A DNA stretch of 64,000 nt from Asterochloris sp. CNOR1 (GCA_963969365.1 OZ017756.1:2604001-2668000); one strand, 5' to 3'. Positions 1 to 12,396 are shown, counted from the stretch's first letter. Notes: generated by a model not told the origin, from the sequence alone. Program-made: numbers and translations.

Positions 1-142
1 TCGTGTAACTGCCTCCTTCAGCAGCAGCAGGAGCCTGTGGGGGCTGCTGCCACCCTAATGGTCATCTTGCCCCAGAGGCGCAGCCTGGCACCGGTGCTAC
101 CCCTGCGGTGTCTGCTTGACCCACTGCTGCCTCCCCCTGCAG

Positions 143-3100
143 GCCCAGAAGGTGGCTCAGCTGGCCATCAACGCCCGCGAAGCTCATGTGAAGGCCCGGG
201 CCCGAGTAGACCAGGCGGTCGCTGACATGGAGTCCGCTGAGATTGTGAAGCAGAAGCTGCTCAAGGACCTCCAGGAGCTGCGGGGACAGCAGGAGAAGCT
301 GCTGCTGGAGGAGGCCAAGGTGCTGACCTGAGGAGATGTGTGGTGGGATGCTGGCCAGCACCTCAGCCTTGCAAAGCTGGGCAAACCGCTACCTGAATGA
401 ATGAGGCAGCTTGCTGTTGGTGCAGCAGATGTATGTGTCTGTTGCTCTCAACTGCAGCCTTGTGGACATGATGGCTGCTGCCTACCAAATGGTGCTGCAG
501 TCTGCTGGCGGTGTACGTGTGCACGTACACCTTCCACTCCCTTGCGCTACATTGCACCGCACGGAAGACGCTGTTAGGCTTGGCCATGATGCAGGTTTAG
601 GCTGACAGCAAGATTTGAGGCGAAAGGGAGCAGGAGACAGGCCTTGCACAGGATGTGGTAGGCTCCGGACCTGGACAGCCATGCTGCACTGCAGGTGGAC
701 GCCAGCAGCAAGAGGAGGCATTCATACAGGCCCCAGCTGAGATGCTGTACCTGCAGGACCTGGCTGTAGGCAGAGGTACAGGCCTCTACAGAGGAACTAC
801 CTGAGACGCTGGACCTGAAAGGCCTGGCTGCGCTACAGGTGGAGGCCAGCAGCAGGGAGAAGGCATCTGCACAGGACTTGGCTCAGACTGTGGACCTGGC
901 GGCCTCTGAGGGGGAGGACCTGGCTGCCATGCTGGCCAAGAAGGAGCAGGACCTGCAGAGGGTCATAGCAACCCTACAGGAGCTGAGCGTGAAGGTCAGC
1001 TTGGGGTCGCCATCTGCAGCAAGAGTGGCAGCATCAGGGCCACCTGCAGGCTATGACACTGCACAGAAACATTATACGTGCTGCATGCTCATGGCTTGTC
1101 TGCCCACCCTGAGCCTGTTTGCGCTGCGCCGTCCTGCGTGTGTTGTTTGCACCCCGCCTGTACTGCTGCTGGCAGTCTAAGCTGTCTGCTCCCAGCAAAC
1201 AATTTGTCTCCTCGTATTTCCTGCAGTGCGAGGCGCTGGAGGAGCGCGCCCAGGCCGCTGACAACTCGGCCGCTTCAGCAGAGGAGGTGGCATCGGCAGC
1301 CATGCGCTCGGCTGAGAGCGCTGTGCGTGAAGAGATGGAGGTGAGGCCTTGCTATGAAGGGAGCTGCTGGAGCAGTGCAGTAGTGGGGGGCCACCTGGAG
1401 AGCAGCTTGTTTTTATGCCTGATGGAAGCCATGCAGCCTCAAGTGTGCCGCAGGACGGTCATGGAGCTGCCTTGCACTCGACTGAGATCGCTGTTGGCAG
1501 GCATTGGTGCAGGACCTTGCCATGAAGGGAGATGCTGAAGCAGTGCAGCCTCTGCCATGGGTTGAGTGAAGCAGTGTGTCTTCTCGGGGCATCCTGCTGC
1601 TTCTAGTCAGGTGAAGCATGCCTGCTGTGGCAGTTTCCTGATCTGCTGACAGCATGCTTTATAGCATCTTGAGAGTCTGCAAGGTGGAATGTTGCTATCC
1701 TCACCAGCTTGGTTCAGCCCAGCCATCAGCGCAGGATCTGCTGGCCGTCTGTCCATGCTGGTAGCCTAGGAGGTGCAGGGGTTGTACCCACTCAGGAGGA
1801 AAACACCTGTCCCGCAGGCCTCTGCATGGCCAAGGAGAGCGGCCTCAGCTTGACAAAAGGTTCGGCTGTGCAATGTCACACATAAGCCCCAGCAGTCCTC
1901 TGCCAAGGCTATCGAACGGCAGTCGGGTCCACCGTGACAAAGTCCAGGCCACTGCACAACGTCAATCAACAGGCTCCTCCTGACCCCTGTGCAGGCCTCT
2001 GCCGTGGCCAAAGAGACCCAGTCAGCCCTCAGCAAAGCGCTGGCGGAGCTGACTTTCCTGGAGACCAGCTTTGAGGAGAGCGACTTCGAGACAAGCCAGC
2101 AGCGCAAGCAGGCCAGGAAGGAGGCCCAGAAGCAGGCGGAGGTGGCTGTACAGGACGCCTTGGATGCTGTGGGTGTGGCTGCCCGGAAGGCTGAGGCCTC
2201 AGACGCCGCCCAGGTGGGGTAGCTCATGTTGCCAGGGCTGCCGGTATGGACTGGCCACCTATGCTCCTGATGCCCTGACTGGACCACAGTGCCTGTTCCC
2301 CAGGCTTGCTGATGCGCCCCAGGCATCTTGTGGTTACAAGTCTCTACTAGTGGCAGCGCAAACTTGATCTGCCTACTCACACGCTGACATGACATCTCTG
2401 CCTGCTTGACGGTCTCAGGGCGGCTGTCAGGTACTTTGACAGCCGCCACTCAGGCTTGCCAGGTACGGCGTGCCGTGGTCGGAGGTGCTCTGCTGCACCT
2501 GCTTACCTCGGCTTTGGCAGTCACTTGACAGGCCTAGCACATGAATGATGGCATTGCAAAGTTGTGGCAGTGCGCAATACTTGCGAGGCAGAGCTCATGC
2601 AACCACTGACGGCATGGGGCCGCAGTACCTGGCACCTCATCTTCTGTGCGCAGCAACCATAGTCCAAAGCCATGCACTTCCATGAGTGTGTCCAGGGCCT
2701 GCTGCAGGTTGAAGCTGAGACGTGGTGTCCACAGCAACTTGCTAAGTAAGCTTACTGAGGCAGATGTGGGCAGTGCTTTGCCAGGACATGAGTTCATGGT
2801 GTTTGTGCAGGGACTGGTGGAGGTGAAGGCTGACAAGCAGCGCGCAGAGCAGCTTGCTGAGCAGGCAGCCGAGAAGTGGTCGGCGCTGCCTCCTTCCCCA
2901 GAACCTGCCCCACGAACTCCAAAACAGGTCAGACAATGGCAGAGCCTCAGTGCAGTGATTGCACTGATGATGTGCCCCCAGGCAGCCAGCTCATGTGGGG
3001 GCTGCTGGCTGCAAGAGCAGCTGCGCTCACAGAACCTGTTCCTGAGAATGATTTTGCACAAACTGCTTGAGGACTGCTCCACCATCTGCAATCATGTGCA

Positions 3101-6100
3101 AGAAGACTTTGTCTTGTCATGCTTAGCTGCTGGAGCTGCCTGCAGGAAGCTGCTGCTGTGAGGCAGAGGCAGGTCTGGATGTATGCCTCAGCAGCGGTGG
3201 TCATGGTGGGGGTGGCCACCACTCTGGGCGCCAATGCTGGCCTTAGGCACAGCCTGTACCAGGCAATGGCGGACCTGGGGACGCAGATCTGGAAGGTGAA
3301 GCATTGCTCTGCATGTGCACAGCCTTTTCTTGCGGCTCCACCAAGGCCCTTTGCGTTGCTGGATATGTGTTGTTGAAGAGCGACCTGGTGGTAGCTGAAG
3401 CTCTAGAAGCCTGCTTTAGAGTCCTTCCTCTGCTGTCTTCTCTGTGGGACAAACAGCCTCCTGTGTGTTGATGCATGCCTGTGCTGCCAGTAGGCGTTGC
3501 ATACCTATGCCGACAGATTGCTGCCCATTCTCCAAGCTGCATGCATCTTAAGCACAGCCAGCTGCTCCCTCCATAAAGTGATCTGTACCATCCAACTGCC
3601 AGCATGCCCATGGCTCCCCTCCCAAAGTGATCTACATCACCCACTGGCCAGCTTACCTGTCACTCCTCTAACCTGATCTGCATAGACGTCTGCCAGCATG
3701 TCAGACATGCAATGCGGTGCCCTGTACAGGTGCCCACGCTGCTGGGAGCCCTCGTGCAGAAGCTGCCGCTGCCCGAAATCCCTCACGGGGAGCAGGGCCT
3801 CATTGAGACCATCTGGCTGCTGCTGACATCGGTCGTCTCGGTGCCCCTCATCTCTAAGCTGCCGGGTGGCAGCCCTGTGCTGGGCTTCCTGGTAAGGCCT
3901 GCTGTCTGCCACACTCAGGCACTGCCACTGCTCATGTCTCATCTGTAAATAACCACAAATGCAGTCCTTGCTTGGGCTGATCACTCCCCTGGCTAGCCCT
4001 GACAGGGCGCGCAGATGTGTGGCGTCCATCCAGCTCCGCTGCACATCAATGCCAGCACCAGCGTACTGTAGAGCACTGGCTGCAGCTTGCCTTGGGCAGC
4101 TTGCCTTGGGCAGCTTGCACGTGCCTTGACTCAGGGCAGGCGTGCCAGCCTGACCAGTACCAGGCTCAGTGCAACCAGCAGCTGCTCTGCCAGGTCACAC
4201 TGGCAAAGTGGCCCTGAGACCACGCAAAACAAGGGCCCTTGTTCACTCAGGTTTGACCTTGGGTGGACCATGGCCCTCTTAGGAGACTTAGGGCTCAACT
4301 TGGCTTTTGGTGGGTGGTGAAGATAATCCTGGATCTCCATGACCCTGGATTCGATAATCTCTGAGCAGTCAGCATGCTGCCCATGCAGGCCGGCGGGGCG
4401 CTGATTGGGCCCCACGCCCTGGGCGTCATCAAGGACGTCGAGGCTGTGCGCCACATTGCCGAGCTGGGGGTGGTGTTCCTGCTGTTCAACATTGGGCTGG
4501 AGCTCTCCCTGGAGCGCCTGCAGTCCATGCAGAAGTACGTCTTCGGCCTGGGGACATCTCAGGTGAGCTTTGCCAGTGGCATGGAGTGGATCTAGTTGAA
4601 TGTGACCTCGGGGAGGATGGCCCACTGGGTCTGGGTGGACCCCCTCCGGGTCAGGAGTCTATCCGCGGCAACCTGGAGTCTATCTGCGGGCCCCTGTACA
4701 GACAACCAACCTTGAAGGGGGTCCACCCAGATGGGGAGGATGGACTGTCACCCCTCTGCAGTCCCTGAAGCCTGTCATGAGCTGACACCTCAAGCTGCTC
4801 TGGTGGAACCCCAGCCTCTGAGGGCGCAGTTGGCCTGGACTGGCTTGTCAGCTTCTTGAGATCTTGAGGGAGGTCAAAAGGGCTGCTAGCTGACCTCAGC
4901 AAAGTGTTGGCATCTGTTCTGCGCAAGCAGCAGAAGCAGCAGCAGGTGACGCATGCCACAACTTGTGCAGGTCGTGGTCACGCTGGCTGTGGCGGCCTAC
5001 AGCAGCATGCTGATCCTGGGGCTGCCTGGCCCTGGCGCCATCATCCTGGGTGGAGGGCTGGCTCTGTCATCCACAGCTGTGGCCATGCAGGTGAACTGCC
5101 TTGCATGCTTAGCAGCTTTGCCACTCTGAACAGCATGGCACCCTGCATGAGTGCAAGGCAAGGCCTTGTGCACGCCGCGCCAGCCCAGAGGCTTGCCAAC
5201 ACCCACCTTGCGACAGCACTGACCAGATGCCACCTGCATTGACATGGCCCTTGTCTGTACTGCAGGTCTTACAGGACAGAGGGGAGTCGGGCTCCCGCCA
5301 TGGGCGTGCCACCTTTGCGGTGCTGCTGCTTCAGGCAAGTCTGATCTTCTCTGGCTGGTGCGTGTGTGTCAGGCAGGGTCTGCCCATCCTTCAGCACTGC
5401 AAGGTACTGCAGCACGCACAGTCACCAGGCTGGCATGCTGGACACTTTGCTGGCAGCCGACTGCGATCAGTGTTGCCAGGTGTCTGCTGCGCAGCAGCTA
5501 CACTCCAGGCTTCTTACCTGTACGAGAACCTTCAGCAGCTTGCCCCACAGCCCCCTGCAGGAGCTGACAGTGTTGTCCCTGCACGTGCTCATCTCCCTGC
5601 TGGCCTCTGTTGCAGGCGGCGCCTGGTTCTGTTGTCATGCTCGCAGCGTCAGTCCAGCTTGCTATATGCTCCCTGCAGGGGCTGGCTGCAGTGTTTCTGC
5701 TTATATCGGTCCGCTGCAGGCGCTTTCTGAGACAGGCCTCGGGTCCTGGGCAGAATTGGCAAAGAACTGAGCGCTGCCAGCCTGAAGGAGGCCAGCTGCC
5801 CCGCTTGCCCTGAACTTTGATCACTGGCTGCAGGACTTGGCTGTGGTGGTTCTGCTGATGCTGGTCCCCCTGCTGGCCCCCTCCGAGTCTGGCGCCCTGG
5901 GCCTCGGCAAGATTGCCAAAGCCCTGGGCGTGGCCGGCCTCAAGGCCGTCATCTGCATCTTGACCATCATCGCCGGGGGCCGCGTCCTCCTGCGTCCCTT
6001 CTACCGCCGCATCTCGGCCATGAAGAACAACGACATCTTCGCGGCCACCACCCTGCTTGTGGTGCTGGGCACCTCAGTCATGACTCAGCTGGCGGGGCTG

Positions 6101-9100
6101 TCCCTCGCACTGGGGGCCTTCCTGGTGGGTGGCCGCCTGCGGCCTGCAATCGCAGCCTCGCCTTTCCATCCATGAGCAGAGGTCTTGTTGTGCTGCCCTA
6201 ACAGACCCACGACATGCCCTTGTGTCTGGCCACGACCCTGCTGGGGTTGATGACTACCTTGGTCGTCATGCAATGGGCAAGGCTGTCCCTGGCGCTGTGG
6301 GCCCTCCTTGTCAATCTTGTTGAGTGCAGTCGTGATGTATTGCTGTGGACAGCAGATGCCAAGGGTGAATTATGTCTGGGATGGTGTGACTTACCACCAT
6401 CATGCACAAGGGTTCCCACTGAACACAGAGAGTTGCTGACAGCTTGCAGCAAGTGCCTGCTGGTATGCTGGGCACGTATGATCCTGCCAGGCTCCTCTGG
6501 GCTGTGCTGACCATCAAGCGCTCCCTGCTGCTTGTACAAGGCGTGGCCCCAGGAGCCTTCAATGGTCTGCATGCCCTGCTCATGCGGCAAGGAGCTCACC
6601 TCATCAGCTTCCCTCACCCACCCAGCAAGCCTCTCCTTCCTGTCTGCAGGCTGGCCTGCTGGTGGCAGAGACCGAGTTTGCCATGCAAGTGGAGAGCGAC
6701 ATTGCGCCCTACAAGGGCCTGCTCATGGGCCTGTTCTTCATGACAGTGGGCATGGAGATCAGCGTGGGCCTCTTCTTTGCGGAGTGGAAGGCCATAATCT
6801 CTGGCATTGTGCTGCTGATTGTTGGCAAGGTGAGGGGCGACTGGCTCTGTATGACGTGTGGTGTTGTGCAATTTGGGCCCGCTGAGGTCCTCAATGCAGC
6901 TTTGGCACTTTCACCACCACTTGTGACAGCACACGTCTAAGCTGCCAGCCACACAATCTTACAAGCAATGGCAGTGCTGCAGGGGGGAGCCAAGGTATCC
7001 TGGTGCCTCATTAAAGCATGTTGTGCAGGCAGCCAGGCACCCCCCTGGCTCCCTTTTGCATGCTCAGTGCCTGGCTAGACTGCAGCTTTGAGCCACATCA
7101 TTGCCCTCTGCCACCTGCAAGCTGTATGTGCTGGCCTGCTGCTGGCAGCCGTCCTCAACCTTTGTTATGGTCACCAAGTAGTGCCTTGCCTGCAAACCAC
7201 ATGTGCTCAAATACACTGTGCAGGCAACATCCTAAAGTGGTGACTTCCCTTGCCTAACCCATGGCTGCCCACAAGTCGCCATTGTAATTGCCCTGCGTGA
7301 TGCCTCTGGCTTGTCCCGTTGAATAGCCACATTGTGCAGGCAAGCCCAGGCTCCTATAGCTCTCCTTACCTGCTCAGTGCCTGCGTGCAGACCGCCGTCA
7401 TGACCGCCCTGGGCCACGCCTTCGGCCTGTCCCATCTACAAGCCGCCCGCGCTGGCCTCCTGCTAGCAGCCGGCGGCGAGTTCGCCTTCGTCACCTTTGG
7501 GGAGGCCGTGCAGCACAAGATCCTGCCAGCCGCTTTGGTCAGCAAACTGTTTCTGGTGGTGGCCCTCAGCATGGCCCTGACGCCCTTCCTGGCTGAGGGC
7601 GGCGCCAAGCTGGGCAAGGTGTTTGAGAAGAGCGACATGAAGGTGCGCTGGGCAGCTTGCAGGCTGGTGATGAGGGACAGGTTGCAATCAGGTTGGGCAA
7701 GGTGTTTGGGGAGACTATGGTGTCAGGCTATGCAGGACGTCATCGACGTCGTTGAACGTGACTGATGAGTGCTGATGGAACCTGGTGGGTTGCCGATTCC
7801 TAGTTGCCATTGTCCCTGTGGGCATCACTGCCAGATGGATTGAGTCGGTGACGCATGTGTCATCTGCAGGCAGGCTGCTGTGAAAGTGAGACCAGGTCCC
7901 GATGTTGGGCTTGGTCTGTGGCTTTTGTAACACAAAGCTGGACTGGCAGCAGCCTGATTGTGTGTGACAGCCTAGGCATGTGGCCTGAGCTTAGCCCACT
8001 CGGGACACTGCTGCACTAGCGTGATGTGTGCACTGTACCTGACCAAAGCCCTTTCGGCACATGACACTGGTCGAATGCTTCATGGCTTGCTTCAGCTGAG
8101 GCTCTGCAGCCCCACGGCTATGCCCCAGAGCATGCTGTCATCATGCTGCCTGTTAGTTGCCTTCCTGGCCTCAACTCCCACACACCCAGACTTATGCTGA
8201 CCTGCCGGCTCTGTAGCCCCAGGAGGGTCCCCATGACATCATCCCTGCCTGCTGTTTTGTGGTGGTTCCTGCTGCAGGCTCTGCAGCCCACACCCGTCCT
8301 GGTTTGAACGCTGCCTTTGCTGCCCTCCTGCAGGCTCTGCAGCCCAACGAGAATCTCCATGATGAGGTGCGGGATCACGTCATCATCGCTGGCTTTGGCC
8401 GTGTGGGGCAGATCATCGGGCAGCTGCTGAGCGAGCGCCTCATTCCCTTTGTAGCCCTGGACGTGCAGTCTGACAGGGTGCAGGTGGGTCACTTCGCCTC
8501 AAGATGATTATTCCAGCTGAGCTGCTGTGCTTTTTTGGCAAACGTGCCATCATGCAGTGACCTGACCGCCTGGCCACAGACAGAGGCTGGCCACCCTGGG
8601 AGAGAATGCAGAGCATCAATGTAGGGATGGTGCAGTTGGGCGGCTGAGAGTTGCTGATGCAGTTGGGTAATGATCTTTTGTGCTGAACTTGCAGGCTGGA
8701 AAGGTGCTGGACCTCACCATCTCATTGGGAGACATGTGTTCAGTACCAGCCACCAATTGCCACCAACCAACCTCTGTGCTGGACCTGCAGGCAGGAAAGG
8801 AGCTGGACCTCCCCGTCTACTTTGGCGACGCCGGCAGCCCTGCAGTCCTGCACGCTGTTGGCGCCGCCCGTGCGGCCTGCGCTGTGATCACGCTGGACAC
8901 CCCTGGAGCCAACTATCGCACTGTCTGGGCCCTGCACAAGCATTTCCCCAACATCCGCATCTATGTGCGCGCCCACGACGTGACTCACGGCATCACCCTG
9001 GAGAAGGTACGTTCAAGTTCATGAGAAGATGCACATGTATAGTCTGCATTCTTTTCTCTTAGCCTGGCAATATGACCCTTACAATGGTGGCTGCTGCCAC

Positions 9101-10213
9101 ATGTCTTGGTTTGTTCTCGGTCTGGCAAGATGCTGCGTGTTCAGCTGTGTAGCACAGATTTCACAGCAAGCCAAGTCAAGACCGAAAGCATCACCGGGAG
9201 GGGTTGTCCAGCACCATCGCTGCACATGCAGAAACCTCAGAGTCTGCTCCACCACAGCTGCACTGCAGTGCTTGGCCCCGGATGAACCGCTGTGGCACAC
9301 TGCAAAGCCTCATGGGATTGAAAGTGCACGCCATGCCTGTGACGCCTAGCATGCTGAACTGCCCTTCCTGCAGGCTGGTGCCACAGCTGTGGTGCCCGAG
9401 ACCCTGGAGCCCTCCCTGCAGCTAGCCAGTGCTGTGCTGAGCGAGCTGAAGATGCCCCAGGAGGAGGTGGCGCAAGCCATCCAGACCTTCAGGAAGACGC
9501 ACATCTCGGACCTACAGGTGGGGCCGAGACTGTCTCACCGTCAAGATTGGGGCAGCAGCTGGTCCCTATGTGCCCTGTCCATGGCTGCTCTGACAGGATT
9601 GGAGCAATCTGACCCCCTGCCTCAAGAACACTTGAAGCTGTGCATGCAGCAAAGAGATGCTGTATTGAATCAAGGTGCCTGCCTCCTGGGTGTGGCACAG
9701 AATGTATGTCCCCGGTGTGTGTATATGTGTGACTGCTCATCTACAGCGGGTCGGGAGGTGCATCACTGTGCGCTGCGGTACTGTGGCCGCTCCTGCACAG
9801 GACTGTGTATAGCTGTGCCCCCTAGGCCTGTGGCCGAGCTCTTCTCAAGCAGCAGCTGCCCTGTGTGCAGGTGCTGTGCCGCAACAGTGGGTCCTCGTTG
9901 GGCTACGGTGAGGCCCTGCATACCTGATGTTAATGCAGCACTGCTGATTGATGTGGGAAGCCGGCTGTTCCCAGCTTAAGCCTGTCCCTACGCCTGGACC
10001 TGGTGCCTGGTGCAGCCCTTGAGATGCATTTGCTGCACAGATGCAGGTTTTGGCGCAGCTGCTGGCACTGGCCTGCCGTGCCTGTGCGCGAGGGTGCCTT
10101 GCTAACCCACCTCCGGTGCGGCTGCAGGTTTTGCCACACTGATGGATGAAGAGTCGTCCTCAGATGAGGAGGATGCGGTACTTCCGGGCAAGGTGGCCCT
10201 TGCAGAAGCTTGA
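143..10213 (+). CDS. KEA: Plastid K+/H+ antiporter, KEA1/KEA2 type (5' end missing)
   Basis: Exchanges K+ for H+, by family probably at the chloroplast inner envelope. Exons: 143-319, 839-994, 1227-1340, 1995-2213, 2811-2927, 3146-3295, 3730-3891, 4389-4562, 4971-5090, 5266-5334, 5834-6124, 6650-6829, 7391-7642, 8334-8483, 8791-9006, 9374-9517, 9871-9907, 10128-10213; 937 residues visible. Residues 1-261 are charged Ala/Glu/Lys coiled coil, typical of KEA1/2 and absent from short KEAs. A membrane segment follows, then the Na+/H+-exchanger domain (GALIGPHALGVI, FNIGLELS, GLPGPGAIILGGGLALSSTA in sequence order). Residues 728-900 form a TrkA-N/RCK domain with the dinucleotide loop GFGRVG. The end, SGSSLGYGF plus an acidic tail, matches plant KEAs. 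All introns are phase 0 except the last. The start of exon 839 could lie at 782 instead. The transit peptide is outside the window. Family assignment is firm; KEA1 versus KEA2 is not decidable. Confidence 0.93.
684..781 (+). repeat. Degraded copy of KEA exon-2 acceptor and 5' end
   Basis: The stretch CTGCAGGTGGACGCCAGCAG followed by an AG-rich run resembles the used junction CTACAGGTGGAGGCCAGCAG at 832-850 and what follows. It lies upstream of the used acceptor, in the intron. The copy has lost a usable frame within about 80 bases. Confidence 0.5.
4630..4731. repeat. Inverted repeat inside KEA intron
   Basis: CTGGGTGGACCCCCT at 4631-4645 is the exact reverse complement of 4716-4730, extended by one further pair outward, with a 70-base loop. 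The loop holds a short direct repeat (GTCTATCCGCGG / GTCTATCTGCGG) and GGGGAGGATGG flanks both arms. It could fold into a hairpin in the pre-mRNA; no function is visible. Confidence 0.6.
5335..5833 (+). other. GC-AG intron of the KEA gene
   Basis: The coding frame runs to TTCAG at 5334, the intron then begins GCAAGT, and it ends CTGCAG at 5833. GT is replaced by GC but the rest of the donor (CAG|GCAAGT) is the best possible match to U1, as is usual for GC donors. No GT nearby keeps the phase-0 frame into the next exon. Confidence 0.75.
6217..6310 (+). repeat. Fossil copy of KEA membrane exon
   Basis: Bases 6217-6310 repeat the end of exon 5834-6124. In the same relative frame the exon reads ATTLLVVLGTSV..LAGLSLALGAFLV and the copy reads ATTLLGLMTTLV..WARLSLALWALLV. 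The copy sits about 190 bases downstream, inside the intron, and has lost the clean donor. It is either a decaying duplicate or a weak alternative exon. Confidence 0.75.
7013..7175 (+). repeat. Fossil copy of acceptor and 5' part of KEA exon 7391-7642
   Basis: GTTGTGCAGGCAGCCAGGCA at about 7019 through CAGTGCCTGG matches ATTGTGCAGGCAAGCCCAGG at about 7331 through CAGTGCCTGC before the used acceptor. Further on, CTGGCCTGCTGCTGGCAGCC at 7131 matches CTGGCCTCCTGCTAGCAGCC inside the real exon. The copy is interrupted by indels and stops. Confidence 0.65.
7690..7735 (+). repeat. Copy of 3' end of KEA exon 7391-7642 downstream of its donor
   Basis: GGTTGGGCAAGGTGTTTGGG repeats the exon-terminal GCTGGGCAAGGTGTTTGAGA at about 7611, and the next bases run parallel for a further 20 or so. 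It lies within the intron that starts at 7643. Confidence 0.6.
8095..8333 (+). repeat. Multiple decoy acceptors before KEA exon 8334
   Basis: GGCTCTGCAGCCC, the acceptor-proximal start of the exon, also occurs near 8100, 8210 (with TGTAG) and 8277, each followed by a related but diverging stretch. Only the copy at 8334 leads into the long conserved frame. Confidence 0.6.
8690..8790 (+). repeat. Fossil copy of start of KEA exon 8791-9006
   Basis: The copy reads LQAGKVLDLTISLGD where the real exon reads LQAGKELDLPVYFGD, both directly after a TTGCAG/CTGCAG acceptor. It is about 95 bases upstream and the two are joined by intron-like sequence. Confidence 0.75.
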
Positions 10214-12396
10214 TGAATGTCACATGAACAGGGGCTTGTACCAACACTTCAGGACGCTGTGAAACGCAACTCAGACATGCAAGGCCTTGAAATTTCTGAG
10301 ACTTAACTCTATTTCATGACATGGCTGACTGACAGTACGACTTGCCAATGCAATGACACCAGTTGAATCCAGGCATTTGTCAAAGGGCTCTGTGAGTTGC
10401 CTGAGGAACCCTTGCTTCATTGATACGCTGCATCAGGCTTGAATGCTTGCTGCACAGCTGTGAGGAAGGGGTGAATCATGAACGTCAGTGTCTGCCACGC
10501 TGCCAGGCACAAAAGCCTGATGTGTGAGTGCTACATGTGCTGCTGCTCTCGGCTGCTGCAGCACTGCCTACATATATGCTGTCCTGCTCCTCTGCTAAGC
10601 TGCTGTTTGCCTGACTATATGTAGTGCTGTCTTGCTTCTGTGGCATGTGCATCCTGTCTCGAGGCCAGCAGATGTTTCATTCCCCTATCATCCTTAAGCA
10701 GTGGTCTCCTGACTCTGTGCATCCCGATCCACATGCTGGCTGCAAGATGGCTTGAACTTCGGCCAGAATTCCCTTATCGGCATATTGTCTCATCACGGAC
10801 GGAGCAGGACTGAAGCAATTGCTTGTAAGTGGATCCAGAGGAGGAGGTTGTGAAGCCATTGGAGGTGCAGATGCAGTGCTGAGCCAGGCACCAGCTGGAT
10901 AGCCACATCAGCGGCCGGTGAGTGCAAGCCAGTCACCCTGTGCTGCGCAGCTGCCCCTGAGGACTGCCGCCCCTCCTTGCACTCTGTCCGGGGGCTGCGG
11001 CAGGCCAGCAGCTGCTGGCTCAGGCACGCCGGCCACATGCGGTTGCACGTGGCCAGGTGGCTTCAGCCAGCAGGCAGCCAGGAACTCAGCCCTCCTGCGT
11101 CTCCTGTGTCTCCTGTGTCTGCGGCGGCCAGCACAGGCCTGAGGAGGATACAGGTGGCGCAAGCAACCCTCGCCCTTGCAGAATGTCAGGTGTCCCCCAG
11201 CGTCCCTCAGCTTCCGCCTGCCTTCTGCAGGGCTCTGGCAGCGTGCTCAGGCCAGCTGCGAGGCACGCAGGCAGGCAGGCAGCTATGCGCGTGAAGGTGG
11301 CTCCCCCTCACCCAGATGGCGGCCGCCAGGAGCTGATGTCACTCAGGGGGGACCACATGAGGCCCACGCATGAAGTGCATGCGCCTGTGCCAGGCAAGCA
11401 GCTGTCTGCGCAGGGGACGGTGTGGCTTGGGGGCAGCCGCGCCCCTTGTGGGCCGCTGATTCATCATGTCACGAACATCATACCACTCGTTTGCCTTGCC
11501 TCAATCCCCCTGGCCAATCCGGCAGCCTTGTACAGGCTGGGCATGGTGTGCATGATCTGCCAAGGACAACCCGGGATGGCTGCATGGAGGAGGTTTGCTG
11601 CCCTACAGGGGAATAAGTAATCTGCTGGCTGAGGGCTGTTGGCACCTCCTCACAGTGCCAGTGGCCTGCTCAGAAAGAGCTGTGGTGTGTCAGTAGTGGC
11701 ACTGAAGCTGTTGCTGATGCCGCGCACTTCCCACACCTTCCAGCATAGCTTAGCCTGCCCAGCAGCCCATACTGCATGCAGGACCAAGCAGCCAGTGCTC
11801 TTTAGGTCACAGTACAGGCCCCCAATAGCATTACCACGCGCACATCAGGTCTCGCTCTTAGGAGAACAGGGTCCTGTCCTTGGCATCCTCATATGCACTA
11901 TCTCTAGCTGTCTGTGCAGGGTGAATCGGGGTGGCAGCTTGGCTCAGCAAGCTTCAAATGACTGTGCCACAGCAGCAAAGGTTGGCCGGAAGCCTGTGGC
12001 TGATGACACACTGCATGTGCAGGGCAAGGTCCCCGCGAGCATGCAAGCTGGCCCCTGCTCAAACACCACTACCATGCAGCACAGCAGCAAGAACTGCTAC
12101 ATTACTGTGCCTGTGAGCCCCATGGTGGTCATGCAGGGTGCTAATAGCAAAGCCACAAGTGCTGCAGCCATTGTCACTCACGGCTCCTTGCTGCCTTGCT
12201 TTGCATGTGCAGGGTGCATTGGCAGGCGAGCCTGGCCCACCAGGCGTCACTGTGTTTCAGCAGAGCAGCAAGATTTGCTGCAGGCATGGTGCCGGCCTCA
12301 TGCTGCTCGTTCAAGGATTGTGGGGCACCCTCCCCGACAGCGCAAGCTGCTGCTTTCGTCCACCTACCTCATCACTGCCTTGCTTTACATGTGCAG
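10214..12396. other. 3' flank of KEA; unresolved 5' exons of the bromodomain gene
   Basis: The first 600 bases look non-coding; TGTAA, the usual green-algal polyadenylation signal, occurs at 10824. An open stretch at 10977-11160 and another at 11185-11620 (which begins with ATG and a TGCAG acceptor) could be first exons of the next gene, because exon 12397 needs an upstream exon ending in phase 1. I could not find a junction that settles this. Confidence 0.4.
12180..12396 (+). repeat. Duplicated acceptor region before exon 12397
   Basis: GCCTTGCTTTGCATGTGCAG at about 12192-12211 and GCCTTGCTTTACATGTGCAG ending at 12396 are near-identical acceptor regions about 185 bases apart. The bases after each (GAGCCTGGCCCACCAGGCGT versus GGGGCCAGGCGTGGCCCCCC) are alignable with gaps. 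A third partial copy with CCCCGACAGCGCAAG lies near 12330. The last acceptor is the used one. Confidence 0.6.

Noticed and set aside
1766-2449. 227-residue - strand open frame
   Set aside because: Antisense shadow of KEA exon 1995-2213, whose + strand frame has coiled-coil composition and clean splice sites.
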